From assembly GCA_015680685.1 (NCBI GenBank), contig MNCI01033639.1:268323-332322 (forward strand): 64,000 nucleotides of DNA, written 5' to 3'. The position numbers were made by a program, and so were the translations under genes. The notes beneath the pieces were generated by a model. It saw only the letters and a program-made list of their open reading frames with translations. It was not told where the DNA came from and searched no databases. The stretch is from Gnetum montanum (taxonomy: Eukaryota > Streptophyta > Gnetopsida > Gnetales > Gnetaceae). Numbering within the stretch: position 1 is the first letter of the stretch; each line of letters opens with the position of its first letter. Below are positions 1 to 10,429 of the stretch, piece by piece.

Positions 1-74
1 AGGATTGGAAGTATTCATGCTTGCTTATTCATAGAACTATGTGTGTTGAACTATGGAAGTTGAATTGCAAACTC

Positions 75-297
75 AGTTTTAGGTCTTGGTAGACTACATG
101 CTATGGTAGTTTAAGGTCCTAGTAGACCATTGTGCTAGTTTAACATCGTAGGGGACAATGGATGGCCAGTTTAAGGTCATAGTGGACCATGCTATGGGTG
201 CTAGTTTAACGTCATGGCCTAAGGACGTTATGTACTAGTTTAATGTCATAGGGAATGTTTTGTGCTAGTTTAACGTCATAGCAAATGTTCACTTACC
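75..297. repeat. ~30-bp minisatellite, about 7 imperfect units
   Basis: About seven imperfect units begin AGTTTAA and continue GTCATAG (for example near 108, 137, 168, 203, 237 and 267), with a period of roughly 29-35 bp. The same motif recurs at 3970-4003, 9247-9413 and 23129-23185, always at the edge of a Tat-element coding block. Here it lies just downstream (minus sense) of the integrase C-terminus. Tandem repeats in untranslated parts are known for Tat/Ogre-type elements, so this is probably element-derived spacer. Confidence 0.7.
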
Positions 298-379
298 TTG
301 CTTTATCATTGGCGTGACATTGTGTACTAGGTGTAGTACAGCTTTAGGTATGAGTGGTTAATTGGATTGGAAAACTCAT

Positions 380-1445
380 TGTCTTTTAGATTAGCAAGCT
401 TGAATGCTCCATTTTCATAGGCCTTTATGACCAAGAAAGGCCCTTCCCAGTTAGTTGAGAATTTGTTCGCGGGCTCATGAACGACCTTGAGGATCAAGTT
501 TCCCTTCTTGATCAGGTTTTGATGTTGATTGTGATGGTGCTTTTGCCATTACTTTTCTTGGTACCACTCGATGTGATCAAGTGTTTGCACATGCTCCTCC
601 TCTATAGAGTCAATGTCAATGATTCTCACCTTGTTATTTTGAACCTTATTAATGAAGCTCGAGAGGATCATGCTAAGCAATGGAACCTATAGTTCAAGAG
701 GCAACATTACTTCAGATCCATACACAAGACTATATGGCATCTTACTTGTTGTTCTGCATGTCATATGATAGGCCCATAACATGTAGACTAGTTGTTCATG
801 GCATTGTTGCTTGTTGTTTCTAAGCATCCTCTTCAAAAGGTTGACAATGACTTTGTTTGTAGCCTCCACTTGGCCATTCACCTGTGGGTAGTACGATGAT
901 GAAAAGGAATGTTTAATGCCAAGGTTTTCACAAATGGCTTTAGTTTCTGCACTATTAAATTGTGGTACATTTTCTATGACTATAGTCATGGGTAGACCAA
1001 ATCGAGTTACTATGTTATCTAGGATAAATTTGCAAACCTGTTGTGATGTTGTCTTCCTAAAGGGAATGGCTTCAACCCACTTTGTAAAATATTTAGTTGT
1101 GGTAATGATGAAGCTATGTCCTACGAAAGACTTAGGCATTATAGGCCCTATGATATCCAACCCCCAACGTTGGTATGGCCACATGATCTACGTAGTATGC
1201 AGTTCAGTGGGTGGCACATGCATTAGATTATCATGTTGCTAACACACATCACATGTCATGACCTTGGAAACAAAATCGTGCTCCATGTAAGGCCAATAAT
1301 AGCCTAGACATATGATTTTTGCTACCATTTCCTTGGGGCATATGTGGCCTCTGCATAGTCCCTCATGGACTTGATCAACGATCATTTGCATTTCACTACC
1401 ACTAATGCAAGTTAACAATATTTCATCATAGGATCTGTTACACAA
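380..1445 (-). pseudogene. Tat-clade Ty3/gypsy integrase, decayed
   Basis: Read on the minus strand, this is a retroviral-type integrase that would insert the element's cDNA into chromosomes. The N-terminal zinc-binding part (1239-1445) still shows the HEGLCRGH histidines and the CDVC cysteine pair. The catalytic core (687-1184) shows the first acidic residue in GLDIIGP and the third in NGQVEATNK. The second, normally Asp in a DNGPQF-type motif, reads IENVPQF, so the DDE triad is altered. The C-terminal part carries an NWEGPF motif near 430-470. Stops separate the N-terminal part, the core and the C-terminal part. It is the last recognisable part of the minus-strand element; the 3' LTR would lie left of base 1. 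Confidence 0.85.
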
Positions 1446-1532
1446 GGTGCTATCACCTACAAGGACATACTACCATGATCGCTTTTGTACTACGTCTTTT
1501 TGGGTAGAGGTTAGATTTTGCAGAGGCTCTCC

Positions 1533-2170
1533 CTATTGGAGGTATGTCTTAATATCGTCATACCACTCTTCGGCATGAGCTATGTTTATCGCATTTATGG
1601 ATGCAATGCTTGTTGTTTGAGTTATAGGTTTAGTGCAATCCACCATCAAAGCGGGCAATGTAGAAAACATGTTGGGTGCTATGCTTAAAGCTAAAGTAGC
1701 TAATGCATTAGCAATGGCATTTTCATTACATAAAATATGTTGGACATCTAGAGTTACAAATTGTTTGAGTAAGCATTTCGCCAAATCACAATAAGGTTGT
1801 AGGCGTTATGCCTTGCAAGCATAGACCTCTGTAACTTGGTTGACGACTAGCTGCAATCACCTCAGACTGCTATGTTTTGGATTCCTAACTCTTGAGTTGC
1901 TAAGACACCTATAAGGAGACCTTCATACTTTGCCACATTGTTTGTACAAGGAAATGGAAAGTGATATGTGAAGGATCAAATCTTCTTGGAGGGAAATGTG
2001 ATAATGGTAGTGGCACTACCACCTTGTGTGGTTGAAGCACCATAAAAGTGTAAAACTCTCTCAAAGTTTGCAGGTACTTGACTTATGCTATTGGCATGCT
2101 CATCTAGAAATTTTAGATCTCTTGTTGCTTGATTATCAATGGGTGAAGCTATAAGTTATGCAGCTATTGC
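1533..2170 (-). pseudogene. Second (archaeal-type) RNase H of a Tat element
   Basis: Between the classical RNase H and the integrase lies a segment with the signature FPFPCTNNVAKYEG (minus strand, about 1905-1950), a following GD motif and a C-terminal part ending LCNENAIANALATLALS (about 1660-1740). This matches the additional RNase H domain that marks the Tat clade of plant Ty3/gypsy elements, including Ogre and Retand types. The domain would help remove RNA from the RNA/DNA hybrid. The frame is broken near 1840 by a frameshift and contains stops, so it cannot give an active enzyme. Confidence 0.75.
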
Positions 2171-2249
2171 CTAACCTTTTGTGGATTCTTGTGCTATGTA
2201 ATGCAAGTCAAACTCTATGGTTATTGCCTTCCGTCGTGCAATTCGACTA

Positions 2250-2560
2250 CTTTCATGCATATTTGTAGTAATTGCCTGAAGTATGTTACTTTTTTAGATG
2301 AGGTTAACTTGATTACGGAAAATATAGTGTCTCCATTTTTTGAGTGCAAAGACTAAGGTGAGATAGTTCTTCTCTACATCATTATATTTTGCCTCATGGG
2401 CCACTAGCGCATGGCTTAAGTAGTAAATAGGAACCTCCAAGCCATCATCTCGCTTTTGGCAAAGTAGAGAAGTAATGGACGTGTTTGGGGTTGTAAGATA
2501 AATGTAGATTGGATTATCTCCTTGTTGAGGGTAGACCATCGAAAGTTGAGTTAGCTCCTT
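2250..2560 (-). pseudogene. Ty3/gypsy RNase H (reverse-transcriptase linked)
   Basis: The frame 2294-2539 contains the order typical of gypsy RNase H after RT: IYLTTPNTSITSLL, then VPIYYLSHAL, then EKNYLTLVFALKKWRHYI. It lies directly downstream (minus sense) of the RT and upstream of the extra RNase H. The first catalytic region is partly degraded, and a stop separates it from the next domain. Confidence 0.8.
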
Positions 2561-2599
2561 TTTGAGGTTGTCAAATGCCTCTTGGCATTGAGTTGTCTA

Positions 2600-3620
2600 C
2601 TCAAAGTGGATCCCCTTTTTGAGAAAATGTTGCATTAACTGCAACATGTCAGTCAACCTTACGATAAACTTGCATATGAATTGCAATCTACCTTATAACC
2701 TGCGTAGCTCCTTAAGGTTTGTCAATGGTGCTAATTTGGTAATAGCCTTAACCTTATCGAGGTCTACATGTATACCTGCTTCTGATACTACAAAGCATAG
2801 CATGTGACTGGTTTTGATGCCAAAGATACACTTTTTGGGATTTAGCCTAAGGTCATGTCTAAGGCAACGTTTGAGGACACTGTCTAAGTCATTTGCATGG
2901 TTGTGAGCTAAATTGGACTTAACTGCTATATATCATCAACATAGTCATTGAGTAAGTCTAGTAGATAGTCACTAAAGATATATGTCATCATGTGTTGATA
3001 GGTTGCTCCCACATTCTTTAGTCCAAAGGGCATCATTGTATAGCAAAACATACCCCAAGGGATCATGAAGGTGGTGCTGAGTTGGTGCTCTAGGTTGATT
3101 TGAATTTGGTTGTACCTTGAGAACCTATTCATAAAGGAAAACAAGGCATGACCAGCAGTAGTATTGATGAGTTGGTCAATATTAGGCAACGGGAAATCAT
3201 CTTTGATGGTTACCTTGTTTAAGTCCTAGAAGTCCATGCAAATGCGTATACTTCCATTTTTCTTAGGGACAACTACGATGTTTGAAACCTAGTTAGCATA
3301 ATCAACTACTCGGATGAAACTAGCTTTGTAAAGCTTAGTGATTTCATTGCGAACAGCCAATGCCACCTCAGGTATGACTTTGCAAGCTTTCTATTTAACT
3401 AGTTTTATGCGAGGATCAAGGATGACGTTTTGTTGTATTATACAAGGGTCCAAGCTTGGCATGTCCTCGTAAGACCATGAAAATGCCTTGATGTTATCGT
3501 TAAAGACTTTAGAGATGCTTTGTTTGATTTGAGGCTCTAACAAGGAGCTAAGTTTCAATGTCTTCACCTCACCTTTACATGTAACTACAGGGAATTCTAT
3601 GAGAGGATCCTCAGTTACAT
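2600..3620 (-). pseudogene. Tat-clade Ty3/gypsy reverse transcriptase, decayed
   Basis: Minus-strand reading gives the RT fingers and palm in order: VVVPKKNGSIRICMDF near 3240-3290, LPNIDQLINTTAGHALF, the motif-A region with SRYNQIQINLE, MMPFGLKNVGATYQ, and the catalytic YVDD at about 2932-2943. Motif A reads FMNRFSRYNQ where an aspartate is expected (usual form DGFSGYNQ), so a catalytic Asp is lost. Several conserved Trp and Arg codons are now stops, the pattern expected from deamination of methylated cytosine. It synthesised the element's cDNA; the copy is dead. Confidence 0.9.
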
Positions 3621-3660
3621 CACCTACTTCTAAGTGTAGAGCTCTAACTAGATGGTCTAG

Positions 3661-3890
3661 CTAGTCTAAAGATTTCTCTAAGGATGCTATGTTTATATCA
3701 TAAGTCATAGGTTCAAAGTCTAGGAGCTTAGTGTTTATGCATCTTGTGAAACCATTATAAGGTCCAATTAAGACTAAGGGAAAATGAAGACTCTCATATG
3801 CATTCATTCTACAATTCTGCCCAAGGATTTTGCAAAAAAAAACTAGAAAAATATCAAGTGACACTTGCCTTAACAAAGAAAAATGCACAA
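3661..3890 (-). pseudogene. Pol region upstream of RT, possible splice acceptor
   Basis: A short open stretch (NAYESLHFPLVLIGPYNGF) leads into the RT. On the minus strand it is preceded by a T-rich run and an AG at 3817-3818, resembling an intron acceptor. Ogre-type Tat elements are known to carry an intron between protease and RT. Here protease ends near 9570 and RT resumes at about 3820, so a spliced junction is conceivable, but no matching donor was established. Confidence 0.45.
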
Positions 3891-3969
3891 ATTAAGGAAG
3901 ATAATGTTATGAAAATTTGCCTAACTGTGCAGTATGTAAAGTAATTCTGGGACCTTAATAAGCTATAAA

Positions 3970-4003
3970 ATTACCAGTTTAAGGTCGTAGTGGACCATAG
4001 TTT
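3970..4003. repeat. Single unit of the AGTTTAAGGTC minisatellite
   Basis: One clear copy (AGTTTAAGGTCGTAGTGGACC region) just right of the RT block. It matches the arrays at 75-297 and 9247-9413, so the same spacer motif flanks gene A on both sides. Confidence 0.6.
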
Positions 4004-4252
4004 ATGTGGGAGACATGGGTTTAAGCAAGGCTTAGAAGGTTTTAAATGTGGGGCTAAGCTGGATGTTTATTGGGGAATCAAAAAAATGCAAAAAATTTTC
4101 TAAGTATAGGAACGTTGAAAAAGTTGGAAAATTTTCTAACTCTGGGTGCTACACTTGTCCTACATTACATGCGAGACATGGGATAGTTCTACGTTACACG
4201 TGGGACATCGGATAGGCCCTGGGAGGGTGGCATGTCCTTCAACCTAGAAGGG

Positions 4253-4260
4253 TATAAATA
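4253..4260 (+). promoter_or_regulatory. TATA box (TATAAATA), candidate promoter of gene A
   Basis: GGGTATAAATAGGGG is a strong plant-type TATA context on the plus strand, about 1 kb upstream of the first recognised coding stretch of gene A. A good donor-like GTAAGG follows at about 4508, so a 5' untranslated exon and long first intron are possible. It could instead be the promoter of an LTR; no matching second LTR was found. Confidence 0.45.
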
Positions 4261-4710
4261 GGGGTTTTACCATAGTAAAGTTATCATTTTCAAAGTTAAA
4301 GAAAATAGTCACTAAGCATAGCACGACTAAGGTGAAGGGAGATAGAGCATAGCAATGACAAAGGGGAAGCTAGAGTGGAACAATCAACCATGATGTGCCA
4401 TAGTGAACACTAGTACCTTGACCTCACCAATGTGGATGAAGGAGAGTGCACATTGAGGTGCCTTCCTAGGACGTTCATAGAGGATCACAGGGAGATGCTA
4501 TTAGCTAGGTAAGGCACTATGCTCTCCCTTGCGATTTCTATTTTTTTCTTCTTGTTTCTTGTTTACTTTAGGGTTTTGGAGTTTTGAGGGTGGCTTGCCT
4601 TAGGTAGGAACCACCATTGCTATCGTAGCCATCATGAGTCATGATCAGGAAGGGAGTGCAAATGGTGCATTTTTTTATTTGGCTTTTTTCAGTATTTTTT
4701 TATGAGGATT

Positions 4711-4922
4711 TGGCCTTTCACACATGGCACGGAACATGGGTTTTCTTGGCGTCCTATGTGTGGCATAGAACAAACGTTCCTTGGTGTCCCATGCACAACA
4801 TGGGATAGGAGTTTTCCTTGGCATCCCACGCGTGACGTGAGATAATTTTTTTGGCATCCTACATGTGATGCAGGACATAATTTGTTTTGACATCCTGTGT
4901 GTGATGCGGGACAGGGCTTTGC
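4711..4922. repeat. ~35-bp tandem repeat, about 6 units
   Basis: Units follow the pattern GGCATCCCACGCGTGACGTG plus a T-rich tail, starting near 4711, 4748, 4783, 4820, 4853 and 4889, with lengths of 33-37 bp. Because 35 is not a multiple of three, the overlapping minus-strand reading frames here are artefacts of the repeat. Related words (GAGACATGGGATAG) also occur at 4170-4220. Confidence 0.75.
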
Positions 4923-5039
4923 CAAGGCAACTTGAAGGTGAATGCAGAGTGTGATAGTCTAGGCAAGATGACTATGAGGGTCATGGTTGTCAATCTAGGG
5001 TATGTTCCTAAGAGCATAACAAAAGTTAGAAAAATTTAT

Positions 5040-5215
5040 CTTTTTAGCATCATGCTCTACAGACAATGCGGTTGACAATTAGAAATTTTTCACAGTTGTT
5101 ACACTCGGCAGGGAGTGTAATGAGCAGTTAAAAAAATTTTGCAATTGTTACGCTCAACGGGGAGTGTAACTAGCACTTAAAAAATTTTGTAGTTTTAAAA
5201 GTTACGCTCTATGGG
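5040..5215. repeat. ~60-bp imperfect repeat, 3 units
   Basis: Three units contain a variant of TTACGCTC...GGGAGTGTAAC followed by TTAAAAAATTTTG. The TTACGCTC word also appears in the minus-strand LTR zone (13430-13450, 14040-14060), suggesting these repeats derive from LTR-type sequence. Confidence 0.55.
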
Positions 5216-5429
5216 ATGCATAACCAACAATTAGTGGATTTTTTCTTGATATAATGTAGATGCTAGTGTTGTGCCCTATTGGGGACTAGGCACGTTGGAT
5301 AGGTATGCTGATGTCCCTTTCCCCTGGGGCTTTGCAAGGAAGTTAAGATTTTTTCTTCTTAAAATGCTAAGTCTAATTTATATGCATGTTTTCGTTTTCG
5401 TATCCAATGCTAACATTCTCCTTTTTTCG

Positions 5430-5894
5430 CTGCTATGGCCACAAAGTATTGCTAAAACCTATCATTGTTATAATTAAGTCGGTGGACATCTTATGCTACA
5501 TGAGTAAGCCTGTGCCAAATGTGTCTACACTAGACACACATGTGAGCCACCAAGTAGTATGGTTTAGGTTGGGTGAACAAGAATTCATAGAATTTTTGCT
5601 TTGCCACTTCAATGTGATGATTTGGTCACACTTGTTAGCCGAAGTAGTGGGCATCATAATGGAAACACTAATGCCCGAGATGAATTGAGGCATTCTAAGG
5701 TTCATATCTGATGAACCTGCTGGTGACGAAGGAGTAGGGAGCTCAGGCCAGGGCTAGAAGGACCTTAGGCTTTTGTTCAGGATTTGGGGAATGCCCATAT
5801 TTCAATGCTACAATAAGAATAACACTTTGTTCTTCGTTCGACGTCTACACACTCTTTTCCAGAACCCACCTAGGATAGTGTATTGCACTAGAGG
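5430..5894 (+). other. Gene A exon with FCP1/NIF-like HAD phosphatase domain
   Basis: The order of motifs follows plant FCP1/NIF (small CTD phosphatase-like) proteins: a hydrophobic strand ending VDILCYMSK (motif I region), EFIEFLLCHFNVMIWS (motif II with Ser after Trp), ILRFISDEP, KDLRLLFRIWG (motif III Lys region), and NNTLFFVRRLHTLFQNPP (motif IV). The family normally shows DxD in motif I and an Asp pair in motif IV; here motif I lacks the first Asp and motif IV reads RR. The next exon (DDLHDEEATLNLTRTIL, ENVHAAM) fits the family's C-terminal helix. Homology is convincing in layout; activity is not expected. Confidence 0.6.
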
Positions 5895-6328
5895 GTGAGT
5901 CTTGTTATGATTTCTTGCACTGCCTATTAGTTTATAACTTAAGATGCTAACCTCTTATGTCCATTGCCAGGTTTTCCATTGATGTAGATGACCTCCATGA
6001 TGAAGAGGCGACGTTGAACTTGACTCGAACTATCCTATAAGAATTCTAATCTTTTGAGAATGTTCATGCAGCAATGATTGAGAAGATTGGGGTAGACCTA
6101 GTGGAACTTCCTTACTAATATTCTAAGTCTTACGAGAGATGCCAGGCTCTCAACTCATTGGACACTAAGTGGGTAATCGACATTCCTAGCATGGAGGAAG
6201 TTTAAGCCCCACTACCACCATCCTGCATACCATTTGTACCACGTGAATCTTGTGCTACTTATTTTTATGCACTTGTTGCTTTATTTTTCTCATGTTGGTA
6301 ATTTTACCTTTTCTTATTGCAATTGCAG

Positions 6329-7427
6329 CTAAGTTAAGAGAAGTTACAGTGGTTGCTATAGATCGCACTAACGCCACTCTCATCTTTAAATACGGTGAGG
6401 TTGAGAGTTCACAACGCTGATTGTTCTATGAGGCCCTAGTGAAGAAAGTAAGGAGTCTTCAATAGGCTAGGCTCATGGACCTTTTCTTGGCTATTAGCCA
6501 AAGTATCCCAGTGGTCAAAATGATTGCCCTAATTAACGCCTTCATTGAGAGTGTCGATCACTTTAGCACACAGGTCTATAATGCATAGGTGATCTTTGAA
6601 ATTACAAATGAATCCTTTGCAAACCTCTTTGGCATCCCCTCTGATGGTCAATTAGTGGTAGAAAAGATCAACAAAGACCTAGACCATAGAGGGGATGTTG
6701 AGGACTAGTTGGGCACTTCTAAGACCCATAAAGAAATACCAATGAAGGAGGTGAAAGTACCCATGGTCCACCNTCCATAAAGAAATACCAATGAAGGAGG
6801 TGAAAGTACCCATGGTCCACCACCTCTACCTAATCTTCCAAGCTCATGCGTTTCCAAAGCTACTTTCCCAAGGAAAGATTCTTGGAGTTGAGCAAGCTTG
6901 GATGATGAGGGATGTGATAGAGGAGGGAACATGATACAATTGGGCCAATTACCTTGTTAGTGGCTTATGCGTTAAAATCGTTAGGCTACATCACAACCTC
7001 TAAGCATGATCTCACGTGCACTTTGCTTTCCTTGTAGCATACCCACAAAGATTTGTAGAGTTTTTGGTGGTTTGTAAGAATAGGTGGTGGGTGGTGTAAG
7101 ATATCCATCAAATCTCCAGGCTATGGATTCACCACCTGTTCAATGCCACATGGTCACAGGACCCTCTGGAGGCAATTGGTGAGTCATTTTTGGTAATGAT
7201 TGGAGGTGATGTGGGATGATCCTACCACACACGTGATAGTGCTAGGGAGGCCCCACCAACCAACACTGAAAATGTAGCAAGAGGGGCATGACTCATTGTC
7301 AAGATAGTAAAATTGTCAAAAATAAAGATTAAGAAGCCACATCATATGGAGGAGCCTACGCATGAAGTGGAGGAGGGTGGAAAAAAGCTACAATTTAAGC
7401 TTTATGATGTGCGCTTAGAAATTGCAA
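6329..7427 (+). other. Gene A middle domain of unknown family
   Basis: Readable pieces include LMDLFLAISQSIPVVKM, VIFEITNESFANLFGIPSDG (about 6594-6655), and a later WANYLVSGLCVKIVRLHHNL-like stretch (about 6940-7000). Gene B has the matching pieces VNASMFNSLFCVPFSG and DWATHLVIGMRNKI. The pattern of a strand, then a Phe-x-x-hydrophobic-Phe-x-hydrophobic-Pro-x-x-Gly turn, recalls plant-mobile and putative plant transposon domains, but I cannot assign it to either. A duplicated segment with one N interrupts it at 6726-6821. Confidence 0.45.
6726..6821. repeat. Exact 47-bp duplication around a single N
   Basis: Bases 6726-6772 and 6775-6821 are identical and are separated only by N at 6773 and a T. 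The N suggests a contig join whose overlap was not collapsed. This is more likely an assembly artefact than biology. Confidence 0.85.
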
Positions 7428-8049
7428 GTAAGTATGCATTATTTGATATTGTTGTAATGTATCATGCTATCTTATACTCATTATTGGCCATTCTAAATCT
7501 AGCATGTGCAACACAGGTAAGAGGACCTCTACAGTTGTAGCAGAGCTCGTGGAGGATGATGTCCTTTAACCTAAGGGAAAAATGGTAGACAAAGAGGAAT
7601 GTGAAGTTGCTGAAGTGTTAAGGAAACTCGAGGAAGAAGGGTTGTAGTTCGAAAGGGGTGAGTTTGAGAATTTCTTTGATGACATGTAGATGGATGATCT
7701 TGCTCTCACAGTTCAGGGCTTGTTGGGTAGGAGCTTTGCACCACATATTTTTTGTTTATATGTTGTTTTCACTTTCTCCTTGGTTGTTGGTTACCTGATA
7801 ATCACAAAGTGTGTTATTTTGTAGCTATTGGTGTTTTTGCTAAATGTCCAACATCCACATCCACCTTCTGTACGCAACCATGGATGGAGGCTTCGGATAA
7901 GTTTGCCTTCATGCAAGGCATGGTTGATGATATGATAAATTGTATAAAACAAATGGACCCTAAGATTGGTATGCCTATTTTATTATATATTTTCTTATTT
8001 TTTACTAATTTTTTGTTTGGTTTGTGGCTAACGTTATCTTGTTTATTAG

Positions 8050-8878
8050 GTAATGGTTCATAGCTTAAGTGGGATTCGAATAAGGAGATCTAGGTTGATG
8101 GCATGCCTAAGTTTTTCCTTGAGGTATAGTAAGTGCCTCGTCACATATATGACAACGCAAGTAAATGCACATTGTACTCCAAAAGAGCATTGTGGAAGTG
8201 TAGATGCATTAATGAGCACCTATGAAAATAGATGTAGGAGCTTCGAGAAAAGGGGGCAAGCTAGGAGGGAAAATTGACAGATTTACAATCTTGCTATGAC
8301 TTCTTGGTAGCACGCGACAAACTAGATGGCAATTGATGCATGATTGAAATTAGTTATGCTAGGTATTGGTCAGCTGTTTTAGGCAAAAATGAAGCCACCC
8401 ATGAGGTGATTGAGCAACGATTGCAGATGGACCTCTTAGCAAGGAAAAATCAAGATTGGAAAGATTACAACGCAAAGGTGTACTAGTGGGGCTAGACTTG
8501 ATAGAATCACAAGCACCACTACAAGCAAAAATGCAAAGCGTATTGTAAAAAGTACAAAGATGAGTCTGTTAAGCATTGATGCTGAGAGATATTTCTTGAT
8601 GTAATTGGTGCAACACAGGCTTATGAACTATTCGCAAGCAACATAGTGGTGAGTGAAACCCTAGAAAGATAGATCACTTTACCTTCTAGAGAGGTGACAT
8701 TTAGAAGGTTTTCTTCAAAAGGCTACCCTCATGGACAACCATAGAAAAGGGAAAAACCCTTGTGTGTGTTGACCCTTGTGTGGAGGACTGGACATGATTA
8801 TTAGAAGACGAAATCCTCTAATGCTTAGAAGCAGGCCTCGATAGGATGCCTCCAGACATGGATGCAAGCCCTTCAAAG
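8050..8878 (+). other. Gene A helical/coiled-coil-like region
   Basis: The frame is shifted in places, but pieces such as EGKLTDLQSCYDFLVARDKL and EQRLQMDLLARKNQDWKDY are rich in Leu, Glu, Lys and Arg and look helical. The matching region of gene B (about 20300-20760) reads KQNKELTNKVKSLEDCKKF and similar. No catalytic motif is seen. A following piece with YELFAS aligns with YELF-like residues in gene B. Confidence 0.45.
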
Positions 8879-9246
8879 GTTAGTGTAGTTTGCATCATTT
8901 TTATTTATTGTATGTCACTTTATTTGTTAGCTAATTTATAATTTTATTTTTATTTAATGCAGGTTCCAGGTGATGGCGTAGGACCCAGCAAAGTAACGAA
9001 TGAAGAGGAAAAGGAAGAATCTTAGCCCTCACCACACACTGCAAGCTAAAATGCCTAAGGTGTAGCCCTGTTATTAGGTAGTTTTGCATTTTTAGAGATT
9101 TTATGTTTTGGATGTAAACTTGAACTATATACCTTATTGATAATTTAATGAAAATGCGATTATTATTCACTTGTCATTTTCTGGTATTTTATGTAATGTT
9201 GTTGTAATTTTAACTTATGATTTGACTGATGTAATTAGGCCCCTTG

Positions 9247-9413
9247 TAGGCCCTATGCTAGTTTAAGGTCATGGAAGAAGGGTTGTCATTAGTTTAAGGC
9301 CATTTCGGGCCATCATTTAAAAAGGAGTTGGTTGCTAGTTTTAGGTCTTAATGAGTCGTGTGATAGTTTAAGGCCTTTTTAGGCTGCATGATTATTTAGG
9401 GCCTTTCTTGGTT
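9247..9413. repeat. AGTTTAAGGTC minisatellite, about 5 units
   Basis: Units at about 9250, 9282, 9333 and 9364 plus a degenerate fifth share AGTTTAAGGYC and a GGACC/GGCC-like second half. They lie between the 3' flank of gene A and the protease. The block corresponds to 23129-23185 in the second copy. Confidence 0.65.
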
Positions 9414-9569
9414 GCATATATTTTTTTTTTTTTGCAAAAGGCTAAATGAAACTACACAAACTAAAGAAATGAGATAATTAATGTAGGATGTAAACAATAA
9501 TGCAATCATAACTGTATAGGTAAAAGACAAAGGACATGTTAAACATGCAAGCGAACTAAGGGCATGCCT

Positions 9570-10414
9570 TAGTTGCATAGGTGCTTTCTAACCCGATGCA
9601 GGTTAGGTGGCACGTAAGGCCTTGGAGGCACAAGATGGTATTCTCCTAGACCTTCATCTATTGCATAGAAGGATAATTCTACCTGAAGAGCTTTTTCAAG
9701 GAGATCACTTGCCTCACTTGGTTGTTTAAAATTAGTCGAATAGTATTGGATTTCACATTTAATAGGCATTGAATCTTCAAAGAACTCTACTTGTGAACCT
9801 TATTCTATATCTACGTTGTTAATGGTCAGAGTGGATACATTATCACCAAAGATCGCCGCCTCTCCACCCTCACAGGGCAAGTGGATCTCTTGGTGAATAG
9901 GTGAAGAAATAGCTTGTAGTTGGGCTGGCCAAGACCTCCCTAGAATCAGGTTGAATCTGGGCATTTCTTTAACCACAATGAATTCAACATTAGTGGGGAA
10001 TTGCTCCCCTACCACGAAATCTATTGTGACTATCCCTTTTACAACCATGTGCACTCCATTGAAGGATTTCAAGCATGTTGTTGTTGTTGGCCTGATTTGG
10101 TCAACCAGGCCAAGCTTGTCAACAATGGGGAATGGGATGACATTGGTTACTGCGCCATCATTGACATGCACTCTATGAATTTTATATTGGCCTACACAAA
10201 TCATTATAAACATGGGTGCTCTAGTCACCTAACCCTTTTCAAGATCAACCTTGACTACCTCATCATGAAATGTCAAGGGTGTTGACCTTGACTCTTGAGC
10301 TATGGGTGAAAACATTATAGTGTGAATGGCCTTTTTGTTTGCTGGAATATCTTCCTTAACTAGAATAAATTTTAACATGTGAACCAAAGCCTTGCGATGA
10401 GCAGAAGAGGTCAT
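9570..10414 (-). pseudogene. Tat-element aspartic protease region, copy 1
   Basis: Minus-strand frames show a retropepsin-like domain. VGQYKIHRVHVNDGAVTNVI holds the catalytic loop, where Asp-Gly-Ala replaces the usual Asp-Ser/Thr-Gly. IVDKLGL and the late FNLILGRSWPAQLQAI motif (about 9915-9965) follow. It would cleave the element's polyprotein. A stop at 10228/10229 splits it from the upstream part (MTSSAHRKALVHMLKF). Its clear homologue is at 23420-24292. Downstream, in minus sense, RT does not follow; gene A intervenes. Confidence 0.8.
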
Positions 10415-10429
10415 AATTAAGTCATATAT

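Larger units (their letters stand above)
5895..8962 (+). other. Intron set of gene A (GT-AG, plus strand)
   Basis: Introns supported by splice signals and by gene B: 5895-5970 (GTGAGT...CCATTGCCAG, with a CTAAC-like branch site), one ending at 6328 (TTGCAATTGCAG, donor uncertain), 7428-7516 (GTAAGT...ACACAG), 7727-7824 (GTAGGA...TTGTAG), 7969-8049 (GTATGC...TTATTAG) and 8879-8962 (GTTAGT...AATGCAG). The lengths are typical of short plant introns. Their presence rules out copying through a sense-strand spliced RNA. Confidence 0.6.
5260..9060 (+). pseudogene. Gene A: spliced FCP1/NIF-like gene inside a Tat element
   Basis: A plus-strand gene-like unit lies between the minus-strand protease (9570-10414) and RT (2600-3890). 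Coding segments in order are an FCP1/NIF-like phosphatase domain (5430-6080), an unassigned domain with a FANLFGIPSDG motif (6329-7427), a short exon with TSTSTFCTQPW (7825-7968), a helical Lys/Glu-rich region (8050-8878) and an acidic tail (8963-9035). Short GT-AG introns of 76-98 bp separate most of them. Gene B at 17290-21260 is collinear in both exons and introns. Stops and frameshifts mark gene A as a pseudogene. It could be a host-derived passenger gene amplified with the retroelement, or an old local duplicate; the first fits the shared flanks better. Confidence 0.65.

Noticed and set aside
4675-4925. Two overlapping minus-strand frames with repeated peptide-like pattern
   Set aside because: They are produced by the ~35-bp tandem repeat, which is not a multiple of three; no conserved protein.
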